Assembly: GCF_002970935.1 (NCBI RefSeq) | Contig: NZ_CP027194.1 | Coordinates: 1,116,001-1,180,000 of the forward strand | Source: Lactobacillus sp. CBA3606 | GTDB taxonomy: Bacteria > Bacillota > Bacilli > Lactobacillales > Lactobacillaceae | Direction of reading: 5' to 3' | Length of the DNA: 64,000 nucleotides | Shown here: positions 32,348 through 41,114 of the stretch, in pieces | How the letters are laid out: each line of letters starts with the position of its first letter | Numbering within the stretch: position 1 is the stretch's first letter | Program-made: the position numbers and the translations under genes | The notes under the pieces: model-generated | Databases searched by the model: none | The model's input: the letters and a program-made list of their open reading frames with translations, nothing else | Told to the model about the DNA's origin: nothing

Positions 32348-33604
32348 TTATTTAACGCGTGCTAAGAAGTACCGCTTCTTCCCTCGACGTACAATCACGA
32401 ATTTGCCATCAAAAGCAGTCGCTGGATCAATCACAGCATCAACATCCGTAATTTTCTCACCATTAATGCGAATTGCGCCATTTTTTAAATCTTCACGAGC
32501 TTGACGTCGCGAAGGTTCAAACTTGGTTGCATCAACTAGCCATAGCACAATATTCTGCTTTTCGACTGACACTTCAGCTGAAGGTACGCCTTTAAATCCT
32601 TGTTCAATCTCAGCCACATTCAAGTTTTGAACATCACCAGTGAATAAGGCGTTGGTGATATTTTGTGCTTCTGCAACGGCCGCTTTCCCATGCACAAATT
32701 CAGTGACACATTCTGCTAACCGCCGTTGGGCTTCCCGCTTACCAGGTGCCAACTTGACCTTTTCAGCTAAATCATCAATTTCAGCATGACTTAAGAATGT
32801 GAAATACTTCAAATATTTAACGACATCCCGGTCATCTTGGTTAATCCAAAATTGGTAAAATTCATAAGGTGACGTGCGTTCTGGATCTAGCCAAACGGCC
32901 CCACCCGCAGTCTTACCGAATTTTGTCCCATCTGCTTTGAGCAATAGTGGAATCGTCAAGCCATAGACTTTGGTTTCATTGCCTTCTAACCGATGAATCA
33001 GATCCGTTCCGGCCGTGATATTCCCCCATTGATCAGCACCACCAATTTGTAATTGGACGTGGGCTTCACGGTATAAATGTAAGAAATCAACCGATTGTAG
33101 GATTTGGTAGGTAAATTCGGTATACGAAATTCCAACTTCTAGCCGACTAGCAACGACTTCTTTATTCAGCATCGTATTCACACTAAATAACTTGCCGTAA
33201 TCCCGCAAAAAGTCGAGCAATGAGATTTTAGATAACCAGTCATAATTATTTACAATCGTAAAGTTATCATCATTACCAAACAACTTGTGCATTTGCGCAC
33301 TCAAAGCCGCTTCATTATGGTTAACTTGCGCCATCGTTTGTAAAACCCGTTCTGAATTCTTACCGGATGGGTCCCCAATGGCACCCGTCCCACCACCAAC
33401 TAACACATAAGGATGATGACCAGCTAACTGGAACCGTTTCAAAATCATAAACGGAATCAAATGGCCGATATGCATGCTATCACCAGTTGGATCAATCCCA
33501 CAATATAACGCCACAGCTTCATTAGTTGCGAGTTCTTTTAATCCAGCTTCATCCGTTTGCTGATTAATCGCACCACGCCATTTTAAATCATCAATAATAT
33601 TCAT
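32348..33604 (-). CDS. tyrS: Tyrosyl-tRNA synthetase
   Basis: 418 residues, class I synthetase that charges tRNA-Tyr. HIGHLIPF is the HIGH motif, KFGKT the KMSKS-equivalent, and the tyrosine-binding GGADQWGNI is intact. A C-terminal S4-like RNA-binding domain lies at about 350-418. GGAGG precedes the ATG. A full T-box leader with a Tyr codon specifier lies upstream, so expression responds to uncharged tRNA-Tyr. Confidence 0.97.
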   Translation of the reverse strand: MNIIDDLKWRGAINQQTDEAGLKELATNEAVALYCGIDPTGDSMHIGHLIPFMILKRFQLAGHHPYVLVGGGTGAIGDPSGKNSERVLQTMAQVNHNEAALSAQMHKLFGNDDNFTIVNNYDWLSKISLLDFLRDYGKLFSVNTMLNKEVVASRLEVGISYTEFTYQILQSVDFLHLYREAHVQLQIGGADQWGNITAGTDLIHRLEGNETKVYGLTIPLLLKADGTKFGKTAGGAVWLDPERTSPYEFYQFWINQDDRDVVKYLKYFTFLSHAEIDDLAEKVKLAPGKREAQRRLAECVTEFVHGKAAVAEAQNITNALFTGDVQNLNVAEIEQGFKGVPSAEVSVEKQNIVLWLVDATKFEPSRRQAREDLKNGAIRINGEKITDVDAVIDPATAFDGKFVIVRRGKKRYFLARVK

Positions 33605-33640
33605 TTGTATTCCTCCTAAAGTATGGTCCGAAAAACAAAA

Positions 33641-33859
33641 AAACTCGTCCTGTTATTAAACAGGGACGAGTTTTTCCGCGTTACCACCCAAGTTATCACT
33701 AAAAAGTGATCGCTCATTTATTGATAACGAAATAATCCGGCCGATTGGCAACTCACTCTATGTAATTCATCATTAACCACAGCTCGGTTCACACCACCCA
33801 CCGAGTCGCTTAACTGTTGGATCAATGACTACTTATTAGAGATCACCGCTTTTTATATT
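33641..33859 (-). promoter_or_regulatory. T-box riboswitch (tRNA-Tyr) of tyrS
   Basis: The T-box core AACTTGGGTGGTAACGCGG lies at 33676-33694, followed by the terminator hairpin (ACTCGTCC..GGACGAGT) and a T-run ending near 33633. In the 5' stem I region a UAC (Tyr) codon at 33762-33764 sits in a GAATTACATAG loop, the expected specifier. Uncharged tRNA-Tyr would pair with it and favour the antiterminator. Confidence 0.92.
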
Positions 33860-33865
33860 ACTCAT

Positions 33866-33894
33866 ATCATAAGCACTCCGTTACCAAATGTCAA
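33866..33894 (-). promoter_or_regulatory. Promoter of tyrS
   Basis: TTGACA (33889-33894) and TATGAT (33866-33871) on the minus strand with a 17-bp spacer. The TGA stop of the MFS gene lies inside the -35 hexamer. Confidence 0.85.
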
Positions 33895-35279
33895 TCATGG
33901 TGACGTTGCCGCATGGCGAGGCTCAGTGCCCCTAAATTCACAATAATCAAAACTAATAAGAAAACTAAGGCCACCGTAGACCCCAAAGCTGTCCGCCGAG
34001 CTAGCGACCCACTAGTCTGAGTTTGAACTAACGTGATAATCGCCGAAACGACTGACGTTCCCGTGGCGCCGGCAAATTGTTGTAAGGTATTAAACATCGC
34101 ATTCCCATCCGCTTGTAAATCGAAACTCAATTGCCCTAACCCACTCGTCATTGTATTACCCATGGTTAATCCCATGCCAATCATTAATAAAATATAAAGT
34201 ACAGCAATTAAGGGACCGTTAAGTTGTAACCCTAGCCCAGTAAACAACGCCACAGCAATTACTAAAATCGTCGCCCCCGTTAAGATGGGTTTAGCCGCCC
34301 CAAACCGATCCAACAACCGACCGCCTAAAGGGGCAAAACCGGCCCCAATCGCGGCACCGGGTAACACAAACAACCCGGCCAACAAAGCACTCTTCCCATT
34401 AACCAACTGGATATAGTTCGGTAAGATAAAGGCTAATCCGAGCGCATTCATCTGCACTAAAAAGAACCCTAATAAGTGCCAATTAAAAGCGGTCACTTTA
34501 AAAATCTGCAACCTAATTAGCGGCTGGGCCGACTGCTTAGTCCGCTTGATAAACCCAACTACGCCTAAAATCCCGACTAATAAGAGACCACTGACCATCA
34601 ATGGTTGCTCACTAAAATTCTGTAAATTACTAAAAGCTAACGTGAATCCAACAAAAATGACCATCACCAATCCCCAAGCTAAGCCATCAAAGCTGGCCTT
34701 GGTAGTCGGCTGGGCTTGGCGAATAGACCCTAACCCTAAGATGAGTGACAACACTAGCAATGGCAACAATAAAATAAAAATCCAGTGCCAATTCAAACTG
34801 CTAACGACCAGCCCACCAAAAGTCGGTCCTAACGCCGGCGCAATCGCAGTAATTAACGTCCCAATTCCCATCAAAGTCCCACGTTGTTCATCCGGCACCC
34901 AATCCAAAATAATATTAAACATCAGTGGTAATGCAATCCCAGTCCCAAGGCCTTGTACAAGTCGACCGCTGACCAAGACGCCAAAGTTCGGCGCCAGCGC
35001 ATCAATCACTAGTCCCGCCATAAAAAGTAAGTTGGCCGTTACAAATAACGTCTTAGTTTTAAAGCGTCGTTTTAAAAACGACGAAATCGGCACAATAATG
35101 GCAACCACTAATAAATAAGCCGTCGTTAACCATTGAACCGTTGCGGTATTAATCGAAAACTCGCGCATTAAAACTGGGAACGTAATATTCATCGCCGTTT
35201 CCACCACGACCCCACAAAACGACAATAACCCAGCCGCAATCACGGCCATAATCAATCTTGCATCACATTTTTTAGTCAT
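33891..35279 (-). CDS. DHA2-type MFS multidrug exporter
   Basis: 462 residues, about 12-14 membrane segments. Motif A variant RRFKTK after the second segment, WLTTAYLL in the first, and motif C-type GTLITAIAPALGPTFGG mark a drug:proton antiporter (EmrB/QacA group). It is divergent from a MarR gene, and two matching palindromes lie between them, so it is likely MarR-repressed and drug-inducible. No terminator separates it from the tyrS leader, so its transcript may run into the T-box. Confidence 0.9.
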   Translation of the reverse strand: MTKKCDARLIMAVIAAGLLSFCGVVVETAMNITFPVLMREFSINTATVQWLTTAYLLVVAIIVPISSFLKRRFKTKTLFVTANLLFMAGLVIDALAPNFGVLVSGRLVQGLGTGIALPLMFNIILDWVPDEQRGTLMGIGTLITAIAPALGPTFGGLVVSSLNWHWIFILLLPLLVLSLILGLGSIRQAQPTTKASFDGLAWGLVMVIFVGFTLAFSNLQNFSEQPLMVSGLLLVGILGVVGFIKRTKQSAQPLIRLQIFKVTAFNWHLLGFFLVQMNALGLAFILPNYIQLVNGKSALLAGLFVLPGAAIGAGFAPLGGRLLDRFGAAKPILTGATILVIAVALFTGLGLQLNGPLIAVLYILLMIGMGLTMGNTMTSGLGQLSFDLQADGNAMFNTLQQFAGATGTSVVSAIITLVQTQTSGSLARRTALGSTVALVFLLVLIIVNLGALSLAMRQRHHD

Positions 35280-35300
35280 CTTATCAACTCCACTTAATAG

Positions 35301-35318
35301 TAGTTCGTGTTCGAACTA
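35301..35318. promoter_or_regulatory. MarR operator 1 (MFS side)
   Basis: TAGTTCG-N4-CGAACTA, a perfect 7-bp inverted repeat, 22 bp before the MFS start and downstream of its likely -10 (TGC-TAAAAT on the minus strand). Confidence 0.75.
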
Positions 35319-35367
35319 ATTGTTTATTTTAGCACAATTAAGCGATAAAACCAGCATTAATTAACAA

Positions 35368-35396
35368 TTGACTTCTGGATTTTACTGCCTTACAAT
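35368..35396 (+). promoter_or_regulatory. Promoter of the marR-type gene
   Basis: TTGACT and TACAAT with a 17-bp spacer; operator 2 begins 7 bp after the -10. Confidence 0.8.
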
Positions 35397-35402
35397 GCCA
35401 AT

Positions 35403-35420
35403 TAGTACGTAATCGAACTA
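35403..35420. promoter_or_regulatory. MarR operator 2 (marR side)
   Basis: TAGTACG-N4-CGAACTA, the same palindrome as at 35301 with one mismatch and identical spacing. It covers the expected transcription start of the marR-type gene, so autorepression is likely. Confidence 0.72.
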
Positions 35421-35437
35421 CCAATGGAGATGACCGC

Positions 35438-35911
35438 ATGCAACATTCAATCGGGATTGCAATCAAAAAAGCCAATAACGCACTAGCCCGTGATTCAGAC
35501 CATTTTGCAAAAAAAATAGGCCTGACCGGTATGCAAATCAGTACCATCAACTATATTGCCGACCACGAAAACACCCAAGATATTTTCCAACAAGATTTAG
35601 AACACGAATTCAATATCCGTAAAGCAACCGCCTCCAGTCTGGTCACCACCATGGTCGCTAACGAATTATTGATTCGCGTACCGGCTACCGAAGATGCCCG
35701 ATACAAGCGCTTGCTCCTAACGCCCAAAGCCCGTCAGTTAGCCACAGTTATCGCTGCTTTTTTTGCTGAAAGTGAACAGCGCATTAAGACCTTATTGGGC
35801 GCTAGTACCGCGACAACCTACACTGATTTAACTAAGCTTAGCCAGGCTTTTACCACTGCCCCAACGCCAAAAAAAGGCCCCCAACAAACACATGAGCCAA
35901 CCGTTAGCTAG
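35438..35911 (+). CDS. MarR-family transcriptional regulator
   Basis: 157 residues: dimerisation helix at the N-terminus, then a winged helix with a recognition helix in EFNIRKATASSLVTTMVAN and the wing at PATEDARYKRLLLTPKA. It is divergent from the MFS exporter. The two shared palindromes make it the probable repressor of both itself and the exporter. The ATG follows a TGGAGATG stretch. The C-terminal tail is Lys/Pro-rich and probably disordered. Confidence 0.92.
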   Translation: MQHSIGIAIKKANNALARDSDHFAKKIGLTGMQISTINYIADHENTQDIFQQDLEHEFNIRKATASSLVTTMVANELLIRVPATEDARYKRLLLTPKARQLATVIAAFFAESEQRIKTLLGASTATTYTDLTKLSQAFTTAPTPKKGPQQTHEPTVS

Positions 35912-35936
35912 TTTGACATCCGTAGATCATCGCTTT

Positions 35937-35993
35937 AGACCAAAAAGATTGCAACCAGAATTCACAAAATTCTGGTTGCAATCTTTTTGGTCT
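35937..35993. terminator. Long bidirectional terminator
   Basis: Nearly perfect 26-bp arms (AGACCAAAAAGATTGC.. and its complement) around a short loop, between the marR-type gene and the convergent secreted-protein gene. Confidence 0.88.
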
Positions 35994-35997
35994 AATC

Positions 35998-36663
35998 CTA
36001 TTTTTGAGCTGTTGCGGCGATTTTTAGAACCGTATTAGCTTGTTGGCCCTGAACTTGTGAAACTTGATCTGAGTTCTGCCATTTAACACTATTGGCTTCA
36101 CCAGATTGTGGTTGGTTATAAACAGTCACGGAACCAGAAGTAGCACCTTGAGTCGTTAAACTTTGTTGTTTAATTTGCGAATTAACTTTATTCGCAAATT
36201 TAGTTGGGTTTTGTACGACATCTTGGGTATTAGCAACCGTGGTGACGGACCAATTGCCGGTATTCCAGTGCACATATAACCGGCCCATTGTGCCTTGCAC
36301 CGTCGCTGTCGTTCCAGAATTCAACTTAACCGTATCACCTTGCGTATTTGCTAAATAATCTACTTTATTTTGCGCAACACTACTATTATCGTAGTCAGTT
36401 TGCTTATATGTAGCCGTTTTAGAACTCGTCCCCGCTTTAACATAGCTAACGCTATAGTTAGATTTGGTTCCGCTTGCTGCGGTGGCTTTAACGGTTTGGT
36501 CAGTCGCCTTAACAGTCGTTGGCGCTGTTGTGTCACTAACCGTCGTCACATTATTTGAAGCTGCATGTAACACATGGTCAACGGATGGTGCGGCCACTAA
36601 TCCAATGACTAACGCCCCGGTGGCCGTAAAAATTCCTGATTTAACTTTTTGCTTAAAATCCAT
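35998..36663 (-). CDS. Putative secreted protein of unknown family
   Basis: 221 residues. A signal peptide (MDFKQKVKSGIFTATGALVIG, cleavage near LHAAS) leads to a Thr/Ser/Ala-rich stretch and then a beta-rich region with SYSVSYVKAG-like and GRLYVHWNTGNWS segments. I do not recognise the domain. GTG at 36693 is in frame, but GGAGG and the signal peptide support the ATG at 36663. It is a single-gene unit, probably exported to the cell surface or medium. Confidence 0.72.
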   Translation of the reverse strand: MDFKQKVKSGIFTATGALVIGLVAAPSVDHVLHAASNNVTTVSDTTAPTTVKATDQTVKATAASGTKSNYSVSYVKAGTSSKTATYKQTDYDNSSVAQNKVDYLANTQGDTVKLNSGTTATVQGTMGRLYVHWNTGNWSVTTVANTQDVVQNPTKFANKVNSQIKQQSLTTQGATSGSVTVYNQPQSGEANSVKWQNSDQVSQVQGQQANTVLKIAATAQK

Positions 36664-36879
36664 GAAGAAACTTCCTCCTTGTTTTGTTCCCACTCGCTAA
36701 CTGTCTCCGTCCTAAGCAACCTTTTAACTTAATCACCATAGGCCGAAACACTTAACGTTTATTTTACCATTTTTATATTCTAAAATAATAATTTTTTTAA
36801 CTTTCCCTATCATAGGCCTATTTTTCTTTAAAAAGGCGTCATTTAGTTTTCATTTAAGTTACAGATATTTCAAGAAATT

Positions 36880-36909
36880 AAAAAAGTCCACGATAGTCAG
36901 TCGCGAACT
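36880..36909 (-). terminator. Intrinsic terminator of the XRE gene
   Basis: AGTTCGCGA and TCGTGGACT pair over 9 bp (with G-T pairs) and are followed by T residues on the minus strand. The stretch 36694-36992 otherwise holds AT-rich sequence and an 11-bp direct repeat TAGTCAGTCGC (36894 and 36961). Confidence 0.65.
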
Positions 36910-36992
36910 CTCCTTTTGATGGTGCTTGATTTACTTGGTCGTCCAATTACTAGCATCCGGTAGTCAGTCGCATGCCGTTAGACGTTTAGCGC

Positions 36993-37193
36993 TTAATCAT
37001 GGAAGAAATACTGCGTGGGCACTTTAAAATCATCATGTAATTTTTGAACTTCCACAATGCTCCAATTTGAACGCCCATGTAATTTATTCCAAACCGTATT
37101 GACACTACGATCAATCGAGTCGGCTAAATCTTGTTGCGTAATATGGTTCTGCTTAAAGTAAGCCAATAATAAGACATCATTGTCGGGTTTCAT
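36993..37193 (-). CDS. Small XRE-like helix-turn-helix protein
   Basis: 66 residues, almost all helix-turn-helix: ITQQDLADSIDRSVNTVWNK is the HTH pair, followed by a KLHDDFKVPTQYFF tail seen in single-domain XRE regulators. GGAGGAG precedes the ATG. A perfect inverted repeat (37261-37278) upstream may be its operator. Target genes are unknown. Confidence 0.8.
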   Translation of the reverse strand: MKPDNDVLLLAYFKQNHITQQDLADSIDRSVNTVWNKLHGRSNWSIVEVQKLHDDFKVPTQYFFHD

Positions 37194-37260
37194 TTGAACT
37201 CCTCCTTTATTTCCCCCATATAGGGATATTACACCATTTTATCGCTTTCATCAATATATA

Positions 37261-37278
37261 ACTGTGAAAAATCACAGT
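37261..37278. promoter_or_regulatory. Inverted repeat upstream of the XRE gene
   Basis: ACTGTGA-AAAA-TCACAGT, perfect 7-bp arms, followed by a further TTTGTGATT. Position and symmetry suggest autoregulation by the small XRE protein. Confidence 0.5.
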
Positions 37279-37293
37279 AATTTGTGATTACAA

Positions 37294-37334
37294 CTAAAAA
37301 AACACCCAGAAATCTTTTTTCCCGGGCGTTTTTT
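37294..37334 (-). terminator. Intrinsic terminator of the C39-like peptidase gene
   Basis: AAAAACGCCC and GGGTGTTTTT arms (one G-T pair) with a long T-run on the minus strand. Confidence 0.8.
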
Positions 37335-37354
37335 GCGCAATAGTTACTATTAAA

Positions 37355-38149
37355 TTAATGGGTTGACGTTAATACAACGGCTTGTTTACCCATTTGCTTA
37401 TACGCCGCTGCAAAATCAGTCCAACTAACGGCTTGTTGTTTCTGTCCATATGGATTATTAATATAAATTAATTTTTTTGTCCGATTAAAGCCCACAATCA
37501 CAACACTATGCATGTCATAAGTGATCTTTACTGGCCCCTGTGGGGTTTGCCACGTTTGCATGCTAGTCACCGGCGCAAAAGTCACCGTTGTAATCGTCCA
37601 AACCGGGCGTCCAGCTTCAAGCTGTTGAATGATGGCCGCAAAACTTGAGCCAGTCAAATCTTTAACTTTACTTGTCTGCGTCTTCGCTAGCTTATAGATA
37701 GGGCCATGGTAAACCCCTAATCCCGGATTATCGCCAGAAATATCGCCGACAAAACCCGCATTCGGATTACCGTGATCACCATTATCATAAGTCAACGGCA
37801 CACTCGGTAGTTGTGCCGCCAATTGGTTTTTAGTGATATTGAGATGATTATAATTCAACATCATAGTCAATGATGTGACTTCACAACCATTATATAACCG
37901 GGGCGCCGTCATTTGATTAATCAAAGGCACATTGAGTTTCACTTGATTAACCGTTTTGGGTGCCTTAGTAGCCGGCTTAGTTTTAGACTTCGTCGTTTGA
38001 CTAGTCGTGAAAGAGGCATCAATCCAATCAGAAGCTTGAGTCACGGAAAAACCAACAACCCCCACTACTAACACCACAATAACCCCAACCGACCAACTTC
38101 GACGTCGATTCATATGTCTTGGCATTTTATTTTCATCCATTTCTGTCAT
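37355..38149 (-). CDS. Membrane-anchored C39-like cysteine peptidase
   Basis: 264 residues. One N-terminal membrane segment (about 19-38) leads to an outward-facing peptidase_C39_2-like domain: NVPLINQ with the oxyanion Gln, NGCEVTSLTMML with the catalytic Cys, HSVVIVGFN with the His, and NNPYG with the Asn/Asp. Such proteins are probably surface proteases or bacteriocin-leader-like peptidases without the ABC part. Substrate unknown. A weak AAGGA lies 12 bp before the ATG. It is followed by its own terminator. Confidence 0.85.
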   Translation of the reverse strand: MTEMDENKMPRHMNRRRSWSVGVIVVLVVGVVGFSVTQASDWIDASFTTSQTTKSKTKPATKAPKTVNQVKLNVPLINQMTAPRLYNGCEVTSLTMMLNYNHLNITKNQLAAQLPSVPLTYDNGDHGNPNAGFVGDISGDNPGLGVYHGPIYKLAKTQTSKVKDLTGSSFAAIIQQLEAGRPVWTITTVTFAPVTSMQTWQTPQGPVKITYDMHSVVIVGFNRTKKLIYINNPYGQKQQAVSWTDFAAAYKQMGKQAVVLTSTH

Positions 38150-38219
38150 TTAACTTGCTTATCCTTAGCCATGATACCATTAAATAATTGAGAAAAGAAT
38201 TAAATTAACCAGTAATTAT

Positions 38220-38792
38220 TTAAGCGGTTAGTGACCAAGTTGCCCCCGTCGTTAAATAATCCTTCAATGGCAGTGATCGCCGGGTTGGCATCGCGGTTGC
38301 CCAGCTAGCACTCATCTGCTGTGTATAGATTGCGGTATCCATCGCCTGCGTACCTTCGACCAAAGTAAAATCCAGCTGACTTTGCTGTAATAGTTGTTCG
38401 ACTAAGTGCAAGGCCCGTAGTTGTTGGCGTTGCTGATGCGTCTGATACCATTTAATGGGTTGTTGCACTAAGGATAAGACACTCTGCGGACTAGTCAAAA
38501 CAATTTGTTTAATTCCCCGTGCGTGCATTGCCGTGATTAATGCCCGGGTTTGTGGCACTAATTGTTGCGGCGTTAATTGGGCTAAGACTAACGGTTGCCC
38601 CGCCATCGCTTGGCTCAAACTGGCCACATCCGTTAATTCTCCTGCGATAAAGTGCGTCGTGCTAGGCCAATTTGACCGCGTCGTTGCTGGTGCATAGACG
38701 GTCAACTGTGCCATTGATAAGTGACGAACCGTCGTCAAAATGGCTTGGGCTTGCTGGGCATCCAAAGCCCCCACTGCTAAAATAGATTGCAT
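38220..38792 (-). CDS. NAD(P)-binding NmrA-like protein
   Basis: 190 residues resembling the atypical SDR/NmrA group: an N-terminal Rossmann strand (SILAVGALDAQQAQ), a mid-region LVLAQLTPQQ, and IVLTSPQSVL. The glycine loop is poorly conserved, so cofactor binding is uncertain. An in-frame ATG at 38810 lacks a site; AGAGGAAG supports 38792. No terminator is obvious. Role unknown, possibly a redox sensor or an isomerase-like reductase. Confidence 0.7.
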   Translation of the reverse strand: MQSILAVGALDAQQAQAILTTVRHLSMAQLTVYAPATTRSNWPSTTHFIAGELTDVASLSQAMAGQPLVLAQLTPQQLVPQTRALITAMHARGIKQIVLTSPQSVLSLVQQPIKWYQTHQQRQQLRALHLVEQLLQQSQLDFTLVEGTQAMDTAIYTQQMSASWATAMPTRRSLPLKDYLTTGATWSLTA

Positions 38793-38970
38793 CTGCCAAC
38801 TTCCTCTCATTAAGTTAATGTTATGAGTTTACTAGCTTCTAGTAGGTCGAAGGCAAGCCCGTTACGTCATTTTTTATAAAATTTTGGTGGCATCGGTTGC
38901 AATTTGATTTATGATAATAATGTCAACTAACTTTCAGACTCGTTTTAAAACTAATTAATGAGGTGTCGCC

Positions 38971-40320
38971 ATGGCGTTGTTGTTTTATTCCCTATCTTTA
39001 ATTTCTGGTTATTACGAAATGATTATTTTATCACTGACTTTTCGTGAATATTTCACCTGGAAACTGGGACTGACTTGGGCTGGGTTAATTACCCTTTGCA
39101 ATTTGTTCGGTCAAGTTGCGACTGCCCAGTGGCCGCAAGTCCCCTTAGTCTTCTTTTGGATTTTACCAATCACACTTGCCAATATGATTATGAGTGCCCG
39201 CCTACTCTACACGAAATGGATTTTAATGTTACCGATTGTCTTATTTTTAAATGCTTTCAAGCGCTTAATCGGTGGCTTATCCGGTAGCTTTTTGAAATGG
39301 CTAACGTCATCCGATGTTCAAATGCGACTCCGGCAAATTGTTGATTTAAACTTAACCGCCAATTTAAATATTTTCGGCGCCATGCTCATCGGGCTACCTA
39401 TCGTGATTATTATCGGCTTCATTGCTCACCACTGGGTCATCAAAATGGCGGCAACTGACTTTTTCCAACATGCGCAGATCGATCGAAATGATTATCTCTT
39501 GGTCTTATTATTCTACGCCCTCTATATCCTAGCGTATGACTATGCTTTAAATCTTTCCGTTGTCTTGCAAACCTATGTGGCCGTGGCCTCCAGCATTATT
39601 TTCGGCATTATTAGTTTTTATCTAGTTAGCAGTAAAAATAGTCGTTTAACTGATGCACAGCTCCTAAGTGAAGTGTCTAACTATAATCAATTATTAAGCA
39701 ATCGCAATCAACAATTACATTTATTCAAACACGATTATCAAAACATCCTGCTGAGCCTATCGCAATATATTCAAAGTGACGACATGACTGGGTTAAAAAC
39801 TTATTTTGAAGCTGAAGTTTTACATGGTGATCAGAGTCTCCCCGTCGATGGTGGCCCTGAACAATTACGACGCCTGCATATTCCAGCACTCAGTGGCTTA
39901 ATTTATGCCAAATATGAACTGGCGGCTAGTCGCCACGTGACCTTGCAACTCACGATATTACAAACCATCCAAGCACCTGAATTCGAACAAGTTCGCTTGG
40001 TTCGTATCCTTGGTAACTTGCTAGATAATGCCATTGACGCTGCTACCCACGTTGATGGTCAAGTGCAAGTCACTATTGAACGCACAACTCAAGGTGACCT
40101 TCAGTTCAATATTCAAAATAAAATTCCAGCTGGTGATACGATTAACTTGCATCGGATTAAGAAAAGTCGCTTTACAACCAAACCAGGTCATCTCGGTTAT
40201 GGCCTTAGCAGTATCGAACAACTTGCTGGTAAACAGGTCAACGTTACCTATCAAATTAACGATGCTCATTTTTTAGCACAACTCACCGTTCAGCCGGCCA
40301 CGGCCTTAAGAAAATCTTAA
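38971..40320 (+). CDS. AgrC-like sensor histidine kinase (GHKL), orphan
   Basis: 449 residues. Six or seven N-terminal membrane segments (to about 230) precede a short coiled stretch, the H-box LFKHDYQNILLSLSQYI, and a GHKL ATPase domain with N-box GNLLDNAIDAA and G-box GHLGYGLSSI. This is the AgrC/ComD plan for sensing peptides. No response regulator or peptide gene is adjacent in the window, so its partner is elsewhere. GAGGTG precedes the ATG. Confidence 0.88.
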   Translation: MALLFYSLSLISGYYEMIILSLTFREYFTWKLGLTWAGLITLCNLFGQVATAQWPQVPLVFFWILPITLANMIMSARLLYTKWILMLPIVLFLNAFKRLIGGLSGSFLKWLTSSDVQMRLRQIVDLNLTANLNIFGAMLIGLPIVIIIGFIAHHWVIKMAATDFFQHAQIDRNDYLLVLLFYALYILAYDYALNLSVVLQTYVAVASSIIFGIISFYLVSSKNSRLTDAQLLSEVSNYNQLLSNRNQQLHLFKHDYQNILLSLSQYIQSDDMTGLKTYFEAEVLHGDQSLPVDGGPEQLRRLHIPALSGLIYAKYELAASRHVTLQLTILQTIQAPEFEQVRLVRILGNLLDNAIDAATHVDGQVQVTIERTTQGDLQFNIQNKIPAGDTINLHRIKKSRFTTKPGHLGYGLSSIEQLAGKQVNVTYQINDAHFLAQLTVQPATALRKS

Positions 40321-40404
40321 AGACTTAACCCTAGTCGTTTGCATGCCGTTAATTCTATACTAAAACCTGTCAGTTCAGTTCACCTCAGAAAGGACCTAAC
40401 CGCT

Positions 40405-40905
40405 ATGTCACAATCGGAAACGCAACTTGATAAACATCTTCAGTCAGCCATTTTTGGCACACCAGTCCTTCATCCGGATGAACAGCACCGTAACTTAGGG
40501 ACTTTTCATGAACGCCTTGACTTAGGAATCACCTTTACTCAGGCATTAACCCGCGACTATACCGCCGCCCTACAAACAGAGCTCCAAGCACATCCAGATT
40601 ATCAACTGCTCTTGCACGGCTTATTGGATCAAGACATTTTAGACCACTACATTCACTTGGTGAATCAAGCAAATGTCAAGTTCGCTATTCGCAACGATTT
40701 GCTTTATCAACATACACCAGACAGTCTGGCTATCGCACTAGCGGCGCCAACTGCCATTAATCCTGAAACAATTGATATTGATATTCGGTTTCCGTTAGCC
40801 ACTGCCCCAGCAGCAACTGTGCCAAAACAAGTATTGTTCAATCGCATCCACCAACACTTAGCTCATAATCGTCAAATTTTGCGTCAGAAACATCATTTAA
40901 ACTAG
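40405..40905 (+). CDS. DUF1694 / YueI-family protein
   Basis: 166 residues. The blocks GTPVLHPDEQHRNLGTFHER and VKFAIRNDLLYQHTPDSLAI match the YueI family of Firmicutes, which has no assigned function. A longer frame starts at 40339, but AAAGGA supports the ATG at 40405. It is cytoplasmic. It lies 85 bp after the kinase gene, perhaps co-transcribed, though no functional link is known. Confidence 0.85.
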   Translation: MSQSETQLDKHLQSAIFGTPVLHPDEQHRNLGTFHERLDLGITFTQALTRDYTAALQTELQAHPDYQLLLHGLLDQDILDHYIHLVNQANVKFAIRNDLLYQHTPDSLAIALAAPTAINPETIDIDIRFPLATAPAATVPKQVLFNRIHQHLAHNRQILRQKHHLN

Positions 40906-41002
40906 TTAGCGTGCTACAACAACGCTTCGTTTAACGCTAGGCTTTTACAAAGTTACGCCAAAATTAACCTCATCGCATTTCAAGTCGCCACAATAAAACA
41001 CA

Positions 41003-41044
41003 AAACGACCGCCTTCCAGTAACATTACCGGAAGGCGGTCGTTT
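41003..41044. terminator. Bidirectional hairpin terminator
   Basis: Perfect 15-bp arms AAACGACCGCCTTCC and its complement with a 12-nt loop, between the YueI-family gene and the convergent DUF554 gene. Confidence 0.82.
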
Positions 41045-41114
41045 CACAATAATCTAAAATTCAATCAGCCGCCTGCTAGCAACCATCATAAGCGACTAAC
41101 TGAAACAAGCCCTT

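Noticed and set aside
34546-35118. 190-codon frame on the plus strand inside the MFS gene
   Set aside because: It is antisense to a clear MFS exporter. Its composition (rich in Asn, Pro, Lys) is that of a shadow frame, and it has no site.
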